The notes beneath the pieces were generated by a model. It saw only the letters and a list, made by a program, of their open reading frames with translations. It ran no database searches and was not told the DNA's origin. A stretch of DNA of 64,000 nt, from positions 1 through 64,000 of the forward strand of contig CAIYOD010000111.1 of the NCBI GenBank assembly GCA_903927755.1. Reading direction: 5' to 3'. The DNA comes from an uncultured Thermoleophilia bacterium (GTDB lineage: Bacteria > Actinomycetota > Thermoleophilia > UBA2241). The first letter of the stretch is position 1. Each line of letters begins with the position of its first letter. The position numbers and the translations under genes were made by a program. Below are positions 37,509 through 46,112 of this stretch, piece after piece.

Positions 37509-38144
37509 GTGCAGTTGAAGGTCGTCATCGCGGTCGTGGTGGTCGTCCTGCTGGTCGTCGTCGCCGTGGCGGCTTTCGGCGTTTGGCTGGTGGCCGGCGA
37601 CGTCACCGGCGACGGTGGGCAGACGTCGGGCGTCGACCAGGCGCTCGCGGCCCACGAGGCCGAACTGCGCGGCGTGCCCGGCCTCACCGGGCTGGGAACG
37701 TACACCACCTCCAGCGAGCCTCCCTACATCTACGTCGAGGTCGAGGAGATCACGCCGGAAGTGCGTGCGGCCGTGCCCGAGTCTTTGGACGGTTACCGCG
37801 TCGTCCTCCGCAAAGAGGTGCCACCCACGTCCCCGCCGCTGCTCGCCGGCGAGGTGACGCGAGTGCGGGCGGCGACGCCGGCGCAGGCCGCCGCGGGTCT
37901 CGCGGGCTCACTGGTCGTGGACGGCGACTTCTACTCCAAGGGCCTCGGGTACGAGGACTCCGAGCCCCGCACCCTCACGGTGCGGGTGCCGGCGGGCGTG
38001 AGCGTCTGGCGCCCGATGGGCGAGGGCAAGGACTTCATCGCGTTCGCCGAGATCCGCGCTGGCGACGAGGTGCAGGTGACCCTGACGGAGCCGCTCGCCA
38101 AGGGCGACCGGGTCGCGACGGCGGCCGACGTCGAGGTCTACTGA
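37509..38144 (+). CDS. Membrane-anchored hypothetical protein
   Basis: Encodes about 211 residues. One N-terminal membrane helix (VVIAVVVVVLLVVVAVAAFGVWLV without a lipobox) is followed by an extracytoplasmic beta-rich region with no motif recognised. GTG 37509 follows a GGGGGAGG element; an upstream ATG at 37476 has weaker support. It converges on the unknown gene pair at 38138-38835, with the stops overlapping by 7 bases. Confidence 0.68.
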   Translation: MQLKVVIAVVVVVLLVVVAVAAFGVWLVAGDVTGDGGQTSGVDQALAAHEAELRGVPGLTGLGTYTTSSEPPYIYVEVEEITPEVRAAVPESLDGYRVVLRKEVPPTSPPLLAGEVTRVRAATPAQAAAGLAGSLVVDGDFYSKGLGYEDSEPRTLTVRVPAGVSVWRPMGEGKDFIAFAEIRAGDEVQVTLTEPLAKGDRVATAADVEVY

Positions 38145-38725
38145 CGAGAGCCGGCGCCACGGCGGCGTGCCACGGCGAGGCCGGCGTCCCAGCCCGGCGC
38201 ACGGCCGTGCGCCGGCAGGCTGATCGCCGGCACGTCGAAGCCGGCGCTCGCCAGCAGCCACGAGATGATGGAGTTGGAGTTCCACATCTCGCCGGCTTTG
38301 AGGTCGTCTCGTCCCCACACGGGCGTCGGCATGTCTGGGGCCGCCTCGATGATCCGCCGCGCGCTCACTTCGTCCTCGCTCAGCCGGACTGGGCTCTCGA
38401 CCGCCCACGCGAGGTCTGGGATGACGCCGCCTCGCCAGCACCGCACCTCGTAGCGAAAGATGCGCAGGTGGCCGGCCCATCTGCTCCCGACCGGGCCGCC
38501 CGCCACGACTCCTCGTCTCCAGCCGTCGCCATCGGGCACCGGCGTGCTCTCGATGGCGTAGTCGCCCTCGGGGAGGCGCACCACGAGCGCCGAGTGGTAG
38601 AGGTCCAGCGGCGCTCGGCGCTCGGCCAGCGCGACGAGGCGCTCGTAGATCTTGCCGTTCAGCCGCACCACGTTGCCGCCCGCCCCCAAAGGCAACCAGT
38701 AGAGATGGACGGCTGCGTCGCTCAC
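38138..38725 (-). CDS. Conserved hypothetical protein, possible permuted papain-like fold
   Basis: Encodes 195 residues starting at GTG 38725, which overlaps the stop of the 37-residue gene as GTGA. Notable segments are 'DLYHSALVVRLPEGDYAIE', 'GSRWAGHLRIFRYEVRCW', 'PTPVWGRD' and 'EMWNSNSIISWLLASAGFD'. I recall similar uncharacterised proteins in actinobacteria. The order of a HxA strand followed later by an N-S-N-S helix resembles the permuted NlpC/P60 (LRAT/YycO-like) fold, with Ser where Cys is expected. That assignment is tentative. Confidence 0.7.
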   Translation of the reverse strand: MSDAAVHLYWLPLGAGGNVVRLNGKIYERLVALAERRAPLDLYHSALVVRLPEGDYAIESTPVPDGDGWRRGVVAGGPVGSRWAGHLRIFRYEVRCWRGGVIPDLAWAVESPVRLSEDEVSARRIIEAAPDMPTPVWGRDDLKAGEMWNSNSIISWLLASAGFDVPAISLPAHGRAPGWDAGLAVARRRGAGSRQ

Positions 38726-38835
38726 GACGCCATGGGGGCCGTGAAGCTCGCGGCGCGCTGCTTGACCAGTGCTTCCGCGCCGAGACCGAGGAGCGCCAGA
38801 CAGAGGACTCCCCAGATGATGGTCTGCTGGACCAC
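38722..38835 (-). CDS. 37-residue single-span membrane peptide
   Basis: Starts at GTG 38835 after GAGGAGA and encodes VVQQTIIWGVLCLALLGLG, then a polar tail EALVKQRAASFTAPMAS. One membrane helix is predicted. Its stop overlaps the start of the 195-residue gene (GTGA), so the two are translationally coupled. It is too short for routine gene calling; the ribosome binding site and the coupling are the main support. Confidence 0.6.
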   Translation of the reverse strand: MVQQTIIWGVLCLALLGLGAEALVKQRAASFTAPMAS

Positions 38836-39006
38836 TCGATCTCCTCGCGCTGATGACGGCCGGGCCGCCGGATCCTCTCATTCTACGTCCGGGATAGACT
38901 GCGGTCCGCTGCGCACCCACGGCGCCGGAGGGATGGCCGCCGCAGGACGGGGCGGCCCCGCCGTCAGGCGCATCGCGCAGTTGACACCCGGCGGCGCTCA
39001 GGGACA

Positions 39007-41034
39007 ATGGCCGGGAGCCGGTCTGGGAGCGCCGGTACCGATGCGCGGAACGGGTGCATGACGAACGCGGCGGCATCGCCGGCCGACGAGGCGAGCGCGA
39101 CGAGGACGACCGGGGCGGCGACGCTGCCGCGGCTGTTCGCCGACTGGGTCGCCCGGTACGCGGCCGAGCCGGCACTCAGCCGGCGCGTCGACGGCGTCTT
39201 CACGTCGTTCACCTACGCTGAGCTCGACCGGCGCGCGAGCGTGCTCGCGGTCGCGCTCGCGCGACGGCTCGCTGTGCGTCGCGGCGAGCTCGTCGCCCTC
39301 GTCAGCGACAACCGTCCCGAGTGGCTCGTCTGCAGCCTGGCCATCCACTTCCTCGGCGCCGTGGACGTGCCCCGCGCGACGGACACGCCGTCCGACATTC
39401 TTGCGGCGATCCTGCACCACGCCGAGCCGGCGGTCGTGATCCTCGAGGACCCGGCGCAACTCCCGCTCGTCCGCGACGTACTGCCCGGCCTGCGCGCGGT
39501 GGTCGTCATCGACGCCCCGGACGGCCTGGGGCACGCGCTCGCGATGAGCGCAGACTCGTCAACCGGCGACGGAGCGTGCCCGGTGTACACGCTGGACGAG
39601 CTGATGACGCTCGGCGACGCGGCGTGGCCGGAGGCGGTGGGCGAGATCGCGCGGCGTCGCGCTGAGGTGTCGCCCGACGACCTGGCGACGATCATCTACA
39701 CCTCGGGCACGACCGGGGCCCCCAAGGGCGTCGCGCTCACGCACGCGAACTACGAGCTGAACCTGCTCGAGCTCCCGAAGCTGCTCGGCATCGAGCGCGA
39801 GCCGGTGCTCACGCTGCTGCAGCCGTGGCACGCGCTGGAGCGTCAGATGCAGCTCATGTACCTGAGCAAGGGATGCTGCGTGCACTACAGCGACGTCCTG
39901 CACCTGCGCGGCGACCTGACGACGGTGCGCCCGGTGGTGATGGCCACCGTGCCGGAGCTGTGGGTCAAGCTCTACAAGGGCGTCTTCCTGAGGATCGACG
40001 GCCTGAAGCCGGCGCGCCGACGGCTGGTGCGCTGGCTGGTGGCCCGCTCGCTCGCCTGCGCGCGGGCGCGGCGGACGCTCGAGGGCCGCGAGCCGGAAGT
40101 CCGGCCACACGGCCGGGTCCGCCGGGCGGTGGGGCGCGCGTCGGCACGGGCGAAGGTCGTCACGCACGCCCCCTTCCACGCTCTGGCCGACCGCCTGGTC
40201 TTCCGTGAGGTCAGGGCCGGGCTCGGCGGCCGCCTGCGCTTTCCCTGCGTCGGCGGCGGCCCCTTGCCCGACGCTGTGGACGAGTTCTTCGACGCCGCCG
40301 GCATGCCCCTGCTGGAGGGTTACGGCATGACGGAGGCCATCGTCGTCATCGCCATGCGGGATCCCCATCACCGCCTGCTGCGGACCACCGGCCACGTGAT
40401 CCGCGGCATGGAGCACCGTCTGGCCGACGAACACGGTCGCCCGTGTCGCCCCGGCGACGTCGGCCGCCTGCAGGTCCGCGGCCCCAACATCATGCACGGC
40501 TACTACAAGGATCCCGAGCGGACCGCCGAGGTGCTTGGCGAGGACGGTTGGTTCGACACCCGCGATCTGGCGCTCGTCCACGCCGACGGCAGCCTGAGGG
40601 TCATCGGCCGACTCGACGACACGCTCGTCCTCACCAACGGCGAGAACGTCAACGCGCCCTACCTGGAGAACGAGCTCTGCGCCAGCGAGTGGATCGACAG
40701 GGCGGTCGTGGTGGGCGAGGGCAAGCCGTATCTGGCCGCCCTCGTGGTGCCGAGTCTCGTCCACCTGGAGGGGCTCGCCCGGAGTCTCGGGCTGGCGACG
40801 GACAACCTCGCGGCGCTGGTCACGGACGAGCGCGTCCTCAAGCACTACCGCGCTCTGGTGCACGCCATCAGCGGCGACCACCGCCGCTTCGCGCCCTACG
40901 AGCGCGTGCACCGCGTGGGCCTGTGGCTGGAGGAGTTCCGCATCGGCCGCGAGCTGTCGCAGACGCTCAAGCTGCGGCGGCACGAGTTCGTGCGCCTGTA
41001 CTCCGGCGAGATCGACGAGCTGTACTCTCCGTGA
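39007..41034 (+). CDS. Long-chain fatty-acid-CoA ligase (AMP-forming)
   Basis: Encodes 675 residues. The AMP-binding P-loop is YTSGTTGAPKG (231-241), later motifs are 'GYGMTEAI' and 'GWFDTRDLA', and the C-terminal lid region contains 'NGENVNAPYLENEL'. It activates fatty acids with ATP and CoA. A basic ~60-residue stretch near residues 335-400 is longer than in many relatives. Start candidates are ATG 39007 and ATG 39058; the spacing of AGGGA favours 39007 slightly. The stop overlaps the next gene start (GTGA), tying it to the Fe-S protein. Confidence 0.9.
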   Translation: MAGSRSGSAGTDARNGCMTNAAASPADEASATRTTGAATLPRLFADWVARYAAEPALSRRVDGVFTSFTYAELDRRASVLAVALARRLAVRRGELVALVSDNRPEWLVCSLAIHFLGAVDVPRATDTPSDILAAILHHAEPAVVILEDPAQLPLVRDVLPGLRAVVVIDAPDGLGHALAMSADSSTGDGACPVYTLDELMTLGDAAWPEAVGEIARRRAEVSPDDLATIIYTSGTTGAPKGVALTHANYELNLLELPKLLGIEREPVLTLLQPWHALERQMQLMYLSKGCCVHYSDVLHLRGDLTTVRPVVMATVPELWVKLYKGVFLRIDGLKPARRRLVRWLVARSLACARARRTLEGREPEVRPHGRVRRAVGRASARAKVVTHAPFHALADRLVFREVRAGLGGRLRFPCVGGGPLPDAVDEFFDAAGMPLLEGYGMTEAIVVIAMRDPHHRLLRTTGHVIRGMEHRLADEHGRPCRPGDVGRLQVRGPNIMHGYYKDPERTAEVLGEDGWFDTRDLALVHADGSLRVIGRLDDTLVLTNGENVNAPYLENELCASEWIDRAVVVGEGKPYLAALVVPSLVHLEGLARSLGLATDNLAALVTDERVLKHYRALVHAISGDHRRFAPYERVHRVGLWLEEFRIGRELSQTLKLRRHEFVRLYSGEIDELYSP

Positions 41035-41996
41035 GCACCGGAGGGCGCGGACCTTCGCGGACCATCATGGGCGCCGCCGCGCTCGTCGTCGTGGCGGCGG
41101 GGCTCGGCTTGTGGCTCTTCGGCGAGCGCTGGCGCCTCATCCAGCCGTCGACACTCCGAGGCCTGCGCGGCGGCGGCGGCCACGGCGGCGGCCACGGCAG
41201 CGGCGGTTCGAAGCTCGCCGGGGTCCATGCGTACATCTACGGGCGCTGGACCAACCAGTATCTCGACGTCCTGGTCAAGCGCATCCTCCCGCGTCTCGAC
41301 GAGGAGGGTCTCAAGTGGTGGCGCGACCGCTATCACGCCAAGGTGCTGACCCTGGACCAGGCCGAGGCGATCGTGCTTCACGACCACGACATCCCGCGCC
41401 AGGACCTCGGGGAGCAGATCATCCCCTACCCCCTGGCGCGCGACATCGTCCTCGCCGGCACGCCCGACATCGCCGCCTACGAGTGCGCCTGCAGGCACGC
41501 GCGGCCGGAGCATTGCGAGCCCACACAGGTCTGCATGGTCGTAGGCAAGTCGTTCGTCGACTTCCTGCTCGAGCACAATCCGCAGAGCACGCGCCGGCTG
41601 ACCCAGGCGGAGGCCGTGGACCTGCTGCGCGCCGAGCACGAGCGCGGCCACGTGCACTCGGCCTGGTTCAAGGACGCCATGGACGGGCGTTTCTACGCGA
41701 TCTGCAACTGCTGCTCGTGCTGCTGCGCCGGGATCGAAGCGATGACCGAGTACGGCAGTCCGATGATGGCGTCATCGGGATTCGTCGCCCGGCTGGATGC
41801 GGACGCGTGCAGCGGCTGCGGCGAGTGCGTCCCTCGGTGTCCGTTCGGCGCGCTCTCGATCAGCGACGTGGCCCAGGTGGACTGGGACGCCTGCCTGGGG
41901 TGCGGCGCTTGTGAGTCCCAGTGCCCGGCGGAATGCATCGAGCTGGTCCGGGACGAGCGCAAGGGCATGCCGCTGGATGTGCGGTTGCTGGCGTAG
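41031..41996 (+). CDS. Membrane-anchored, cysteine-rich 4Fe-4S protein
   Basis: Encodes 321 residues. One N-terminal membrane helix (about 12-31) is followed by a His/Gly-rich linker (GGGGHGGGHGSGG). The middle domain has Cys152, Cys154, Cys162 and Cys168 and the dense run CNCCSCCC (225-232). The C terminus is a classical two-cluster ferredoxin: Cys260, 263, 266, 270 and Cys288, 291, 294, 298. It should transfer electrons at the membrane; the middle cysteines may bind another metal centre. Coupling to the acyl-CoA ligase by GTGA overlap suggests a shared lipid-redox pathway, which is inference. Confidence 0.85.
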   Translation: MSTGGRGPSRTIMGAAALVVVAAGLGLWLFGERWRLIQPSTLRGLRGGGGHGGGHGSGGSKLAGVHAYIYGRWTNQYLDVLVKRILPRLDEEGLKWWRDRYHAKVLTLDQAEAIVLHDHDIPRQDLGEQIIPYPLARDIVLAGTPDIAAYECACRHARPEHCEPTQVCMVVGKSFVDFLLEHNPQSTRRLTQAEAVDLLRAEHERGHVHSAWFKDAMDGRFYAICNCCSCCCAGIEAMTEYGSPMMASSGFVARLDADACSGCGECVPRCPFGALSISDVAQVDWDACLGCGACESQCPAECIELVRDERKGMPLDVRLLA

Positions 41997-42011
41997 CCGG
42001 CCGCGCCGCCG

Positions 42012-42809
42012 TCAGTCCCCCGACTGCGCGTACAGTTGCAGCGAAGCCGTGGCCTGGGCGGGCGTCATGCCGGAGCGGATCCGCGGGGAGTACAGGAGCC
42101 GGATGACCGCGGCGTCGGTCTGGCTCCACGACGTGATCTGGCTGGACGTGTAGAGCACGCTGCGGCGGCGGTCGGACGGCGAGGTGAAGTGGCCGCTGCA
42201 CCCGATCGCGTGCGTGAGCTCGTGGATCAGCGTCGACCTGACCTCGCCGGGCGTGTCCCTGGTGCCGCCGTCGATGAGGATCTTCGCGCTGATCAGGCCC
42301 GGCGAGCCCTTGTAGTAGCGCGTGCCGGTGGTGCCCACGGTGTCCGGCCCGGCGACCTTCACGTACTTGTCGTGCGGCAGGAATCTGATGGTGATGCGTG
42401 GGGCGGCGTCGCCGACCACGAAGCGCACCTCCGCCTGCATGCGGTTCAGGCGGCGGACGAGGCGTCGCAGGTAGCTCTCCACGCCGGGACCGCCGTCGTT
42501 CTGCAGTCTGATGACGACCCGGCGCCGCTCCCACTTCGCGGCGACGGGCCCGGCGTCGGCCGACTGTCCGCGCTCCTGCGAGAAGACCATGGTCGTGAAG
42601 TAGCGGCGGAACCACGCCTTGCCCGCCGCCTCGTGCGTGTAGCGGTTGAGCGACGAGAACGCCAGGGGCTGCTCGGGCTGCCGGTCGAGCGTCGCGTCGA
42701 AGACGCCCTTTTCATCCAGCCACTGGAGGCCGATCGCGCCGCCGATGAGGGCGGCGGCGAGGACGACGACGAGCAGCAGACCGACCAGGATGCGGGCGAC
42801 CAGGCGCAC
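42012..42809 (-). CDS. Membrane-anchored zinc-peptidase-like protein (DUF2927-like)
   Basis: Encodes 265 residues. One N-terminal membrane helix (about 5-28) is followed by a mostly beta domain and the helix HELTHAIGCSGH (His196, Glu197, His200, Gly203, His207). This resembles the metzincin HExxHxxGxxH motif, but the third His is one residue later than standard. It may be a surface-exposed metallopeptidase. GTG 42809 follows GAAGGAGG. It is divergent to the lipocalin-like gene. Confidence 0.72.
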   Translation of the reverse strand: MRLVARILVGLLLVVVLAAALIGGAIGLQWLDEKGVFDATLDRQPEQPLAFSSLNRYTHEAAGKAWFRRYFTTMVFSQERGQSADAGPVAAKWERRRVVIRLQNDGGPGVESYLRRLVRRLNRMQAEVRFVVGDAAPRITIRFLPHDKYVKVAGPDTVGTTGTRYYKGSPGLISAKILIDGGTRDTPGEVRSTLIHELTHAIGCSGHFTSPSDRRRSVLYTSSQITSWSQTDAAVIRLLYSPRIRSGMTPAQATASLQLYAQSGD

Positions 42810-42924
42810 GGCAACACCTCCTTCCTGCTATGTTGCCTCAGATCGCCCTGCCGTGCCGCCGCCGCGGCGCCGACCGGGAGCCGGCGCGGCGAGGGACGCC
42901 GGCTCGATGAGAGGAGGAGCAGCG

Positions 42925-43383
42925 ATGCAGGGACGGCTGCGGGAGAGGTTGATCGGCGCCTGGAGGCTGGTGGATGTGGTCGAGGAGCCCGTCGATGGAT
43001 CGCCGGTGCATCGCCCGCACGGCGAGCGTCCCATCGGGCTCATCCTCTACACCTCGGACGGCTTCATGTCGGCGCAGATCATGGAGAGCGACCGGCCCGC
43101 CGTCCTCTCCCCCGACTGGTCGGACCTCGCGCCCGAGGAGTACGCGGAGGAGGCGCGCGGCTACTTCGCCTACTGCGGCTCGTTCGAGGTGGACGAGGCG
43201 GCCGGCACGGTGACGCACTCCGTCGAGGCCTCGCTGTTCCCCGGTTGGGTGGGCAGCGCCCAGCTCCGGGTCGTGAAGTTCGACGGAGAGGCGCTGGAGC
43301 TGAGCAGCGCGTCTCCGGCGCTCTCGGGAGGCGCGCAGGTGATCACGCGGCTCAGGTGGGAGCGCGCGCGACCGAGAGCCTGA
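42925..43383 (+). CDS. Lipocalin-like domain protein
   Basis: Encodes 152 residues. 'LIGAWRLVDVVE', 'GLILYTSDGFMSAQI', 'YFAYCGSFEVDE' and 'TVTHSVEASLFPGWVG' are the pattern of the bacterial lipocalin-like family PF13924. These proteins form a small beta-barrel, and their ligands are mostly unknown. No signal peptide is seen, so it is cytoplasmic. ATG 42925 lies 5 bases after GAGGAGGAG and is preferred to ATG 42907. Confidence 0.85.
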   Translation: MQGRLRERLIGAWRLVDVVEEPVDGSPVHRPHGERPIGLILYTSDGFMSAQIMESDRPAVLSPDWSDLAPEEYAEEARGYFAYCGSFEVDEAAGTVTHSVEASLFPGWVGSAQLRVVKFDGEALELSSASPALSGGAQVITRLRWERARPRA

Positions 43384-43398
43384 GCGGCGGCTGGGAAG

Positions 43399-45495
43399 CT
43401 ACCGGACCGGCGTCACCCGGCACAGGTAGCCGCGCAGCATCGTCGACCCCATCTCCTTGCCGTATGGCGGGTCGCTCGAGGCGAGGACGTTGAGGTTCGA
43501 GCGTTCCGAGCCGTGCAGATCCGCGTCGTCCTCCGGGTACCACCAGCTCGGCTCGGCGACCACGACGCGCGGGTCGACGGTGTCGGTGAGCGCGGCCTTC
43601 TGCGTCACGCGGCCGCGCTCGTTCTCGATCCACACCCAGTCACCGTCGGCGATGCCGAGGTCGGCGGCCGTGCGGGGATGCATTCGCACGATGGGGTCCG
43701 GGTGCGCGGCCCGCGGCCCCGGGATCTGCCGAAAGGCGGTGTGCAGGAACTGCTGTGGCTTCTGGCTCGTCAGGATGAGCGGGTAGCGTTCCGCCAGTTC
43801 CGGCGCGCTGAGCGGCGTCTCCGGCGGCTCGTAGTAGACCGGGACGGCGTCGAACCCCCACTCGGCGAGCCGCTCGGAGGCGAGCTCGACCTTGCCCGAC
43901 GGGGTGCTGAAGCCGGCCGCCTCGTGCGAGCGGTAGAGCCTGGTGGCCGGCAGCAGGCCGATCTCGCGGAACTCGTCGAACGTCAGGCCGGCCGGCGCGA
44001 GCAGGTAGTCGGCGGCGGCGGTCTCGCTGGGCCAGAACGCCTCGCCGAAGCCCATCCGCCGCGACAGCTGGTTGTAGATGCGCAGGTCGGACCAGGCCTC
44101 GCCGACCTCGGCCACTTTCTGGACGATGCTCACGCACGGCTTCACCGCGCACATGTGGACGGAATCCATCTCGAGGTAGCTGGTCACCGGCAGCACGATG
44201 TCGGCCATCTCGGCGGTCGGCGTCATGAACAGCTCGGCGACGGCCAGGAAGCCGACCTTCTGGAGGGCGCGGCGGACCTCCCGCGAGTCGTTGTACGACT
44301 GCAGCACGGCGGCGCCCGGGATGTACAGCGCCTCCACGTGGTAGGGGTCCTCTTCGAGGATGGCCTTCATCGACTTCTGCGGAAGGCCGGAGTAGTAGAT
44401 GGGGAGGATGCCCTCCTCCGCGCCGATGCGCCGCGCCCGAAGCTCCGGGGAGATCGCATCCTGCGCATTGAGCTCCGGCGAGCCCTCCGGCACGATGCTC
44501 GCCGGCGCCCAGTCGATCTCACCGCCCGGTCGTCCGAGATTGCCGGTGACGCCGCGCAGGATCGAGAGCGCGCGGCCCGACTGGAAGCTGTTCAGATTGC
44601 CGTCGAAGGCGTTGCCCCAGTCCAGGACAGCCCGGTGTGCGCCCGCGTAGGCGCGCGCCAGCGCGCGCACCTGTTCGGCGGGCACCCACGTGAGGCGCTC
44701 GGTCTCCTCGGGCGTCGCCTCGCGCACGGCCTCGCGAAGCTCTTCGAACCCGACCGTCCACTTCTCGACGAACTCGGAGTCGTAGAGCCCCTCCTCGATG
44801 ACGACGTGGATGACGCCGAGCGCCAGCGCGAGGTCCGAGGCGGGCCGAGGTCGCACCCAGAGCTCGGCCCGTCGTGTGTACCAGGTGTCGACGGCGTCGA
44901 TCACGAGGAGTCGTGACCCCTTCTCCAGAGCGCGGGCGATCCGACGGTGCTGCGCCACGCTCGTGAACTGCGGGTTCACGCCCCAGAGGACGATGACCTC
45001 GGGCGGGTGCTCGTAGTCCGGCATCGGGAAGTAGCCGTGCGTGACGGCGGCGGCGTTGGCCCGGGGCACGTGGCAGATGTTGGAGGTGGCGGTGACGTTG
45101 GGAGAACCGAAGAGGTTGGCGAAGCGGGCGAGGTAGCGGTCCTGGTAGCCCTTTGCGCCTCCGCGCGCGAAGACGACCGACTCTGGTCCGTACTCCTTGC
45201 TGGCCGCCGAGAGCCCCGCGGCTACGGCGTCCAGCGCTTCGTCCCACGAGATCCGTTCCCACTTGCCTTCGCCGCGCTCGCCGGTGCGGCGCAGCGGGTG
45301 CGTGAGGCGCTCGGGGCTGTTCAGGACGTCGAGGGAGGCGGCGCCGCGTACGCAGAGCGCGCCTTCGCTGGCCTGATGGTCGGGGTCGCCCTCGACGCGG
45401 ACCGGCCGGCCGTCCTTCAGGTGGACGAGCACGCCGCAGCCATCGCTGCAGAGCGTGCAGGTACTCCTGACGATCCCGTCAGCGAGCCGGTCCAT
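43399..45495 (-). CDS. Molybdopterin oxidoreductase, formate-dehydrogenase-like superfamily
   Basis: Encodes 698 residues. The N-terminal 4Fe-4S ligands are Cys13, Cys16, Cys20 and Cys48 (CTLCSDGC...GALC). The molybdopterin domain follows, with Cys141 ('SNICHVPRAN') a candidate metal ligand, and the C-terminal MoCo-dinucleotide domain begins near residue 575 ('YPLILTSQKP'). There is no twin-arginine signal, so it acts in the cytoplasm. No electron-transfer subunit is adjacent, so substrate and partner are unknown. ATG 45495 follows AAGGAGGA and is preferred to the ATG at 45525. Confidence 0.92.
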   Translation of the reverse strand: MDRLADGIVRSTCTLCSDGCGVLVHLKDGRPVRVEGDPDHQASEGALCVRGAASLDVLNSPERLTHPLRRTGERGEGKWERISWDEALDAVAAGLSAASKEYGPESVVFARGGAKGYQDRYLARFANLFGSPNVTATSNICHVPRANAAAVTHGYFPMPDYEHPPEVIVLWGVNPQFTSVAQHRRIARALEKGSRLLVIDAVDTWYTRRAELWVRPRPASDLALALGVIHVVIEEGLYDSEFVEKWTVGFEELREAVREATPEETERLTWVPAEQVRALARAYAGAHRAVLDWGNAFDGNLNSFQSGRALSILRGVTGNLGRPGGEIDWAPASIVPEGSPELNAQDAISPELRARRIGAEEGILPIYYSGLPQKSMKAILEEDPYHVEALYIPGAAVLQSYNDSREVRRALQKVGFLAVAELFMTPTAEMADIVLPVTSYLEMDSVHMCAVKPCVSIVQKVAEVGEAWSDLRIYNQLSRRMGFGEAFWPSETAAADYLLAPAGLTFDEFREIGLLPATRLYRSHEAAGFSTPSGKVELASERLAEWGFDAVPVYYEPPETPLSAPELAERYPLILTSQKPQQFLHTAFRQIPGPRAAHPDPIVRMHPRTAADLGIADGDWVWIENERGRVTQKAALTDTVDPRVVVAEPSWWYPEDDADLHGSERSNLNVLASSDPPYGKEMGSTMLRGYLCRVTPVR

Positions 45496-45596
45496 AGGGT
45501 CCTCCTTCGTCGTCCCGTCGGTCATGGGACGTGGCTTCCTAGTGTATCCCTGGTCGCGGCTCGCCGAGGGGGAGCGCGACGTGGCACCATGGGCGC

Positions 45597-46097
45597 ATGG
45601 ACGTCGACATCCTCGTCACCGTGCTCGCCGGGATCCTGCTGGTGGTCGCCGCGATCGGCGCGATCTACCCCGTGCTGCCCGCGAGCCTCATCGCGATCGT
45701 CACGCTGCTCGTCTGGGCGTGGGTGGTGGGCTCGTGGCCGGCGTGGGCGGCGGCGATCATCGGGTCGCTCATCTGCCTCGTGGGCTGGTCGGCGAGCGCG
45801 CTGCTGACAGGGCGCAAGCTGAAGCAGCTCGAGGTGCCCGGCTGGTCGATCGCCGTCGCGATCGTGGCCGGGATCGTGGGGATGTTCCTCATCCCCGTCG
45901 TCGGCATCTTCGTCGGCTTCGCCGTCGGCCTGCTCGTGATCGAGGCCGTCCGCCACCGGGACCTTCGCCACGCGTTGCGCTCCAGCCTGCAGACGCTCAA
46001 GGCCATGGGGACGGGCGTCGTGGTGGAGTTCCTCCTCATCTGCGTCGCCGCGTCCGTGTGGACGGTCGGCGTGATCGTCCACTTCGCGGCGTCGTGA
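45597..46097 (+). CDS. DUF456 membrane protein
   Basis: Encodes 166 residues with four hydrophobic segments. The pattern 'IGAIYPVLPASLIAIVTLLV' and the glycine-rich repeat 'VGMFLIPVVGIFVGFAVGLL' define DUF456, small membrane proteins of unknown function. It converges on the DUF169 gene, with 15 bases between the stops. Confidence 0.88.
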   Translation: MDVDILVTVLAGILLVVAAIGAIYPVLPASLIAIVTLLVWAWVVGSWPAWAAAIIGSLICLVGWSASALLTGRKLKQLEVPGWSIAVAIVAGIVGMFLIPVVGIFVGFAVGLLVIEAVRHRDLRHALRSSLQTLKAMGTGVVVEFLLICVAASVWTVGVIVHFAAS

Positions 46098-46112
46098 CGC
46101 GGTCAGGACCCC

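Noticed and set aside
35718-37655. Minus-strand frame of 645 codons opposite katA
   Set aside because: It is antisense to catalase with all catalytic residues, and its composition is repetitive.
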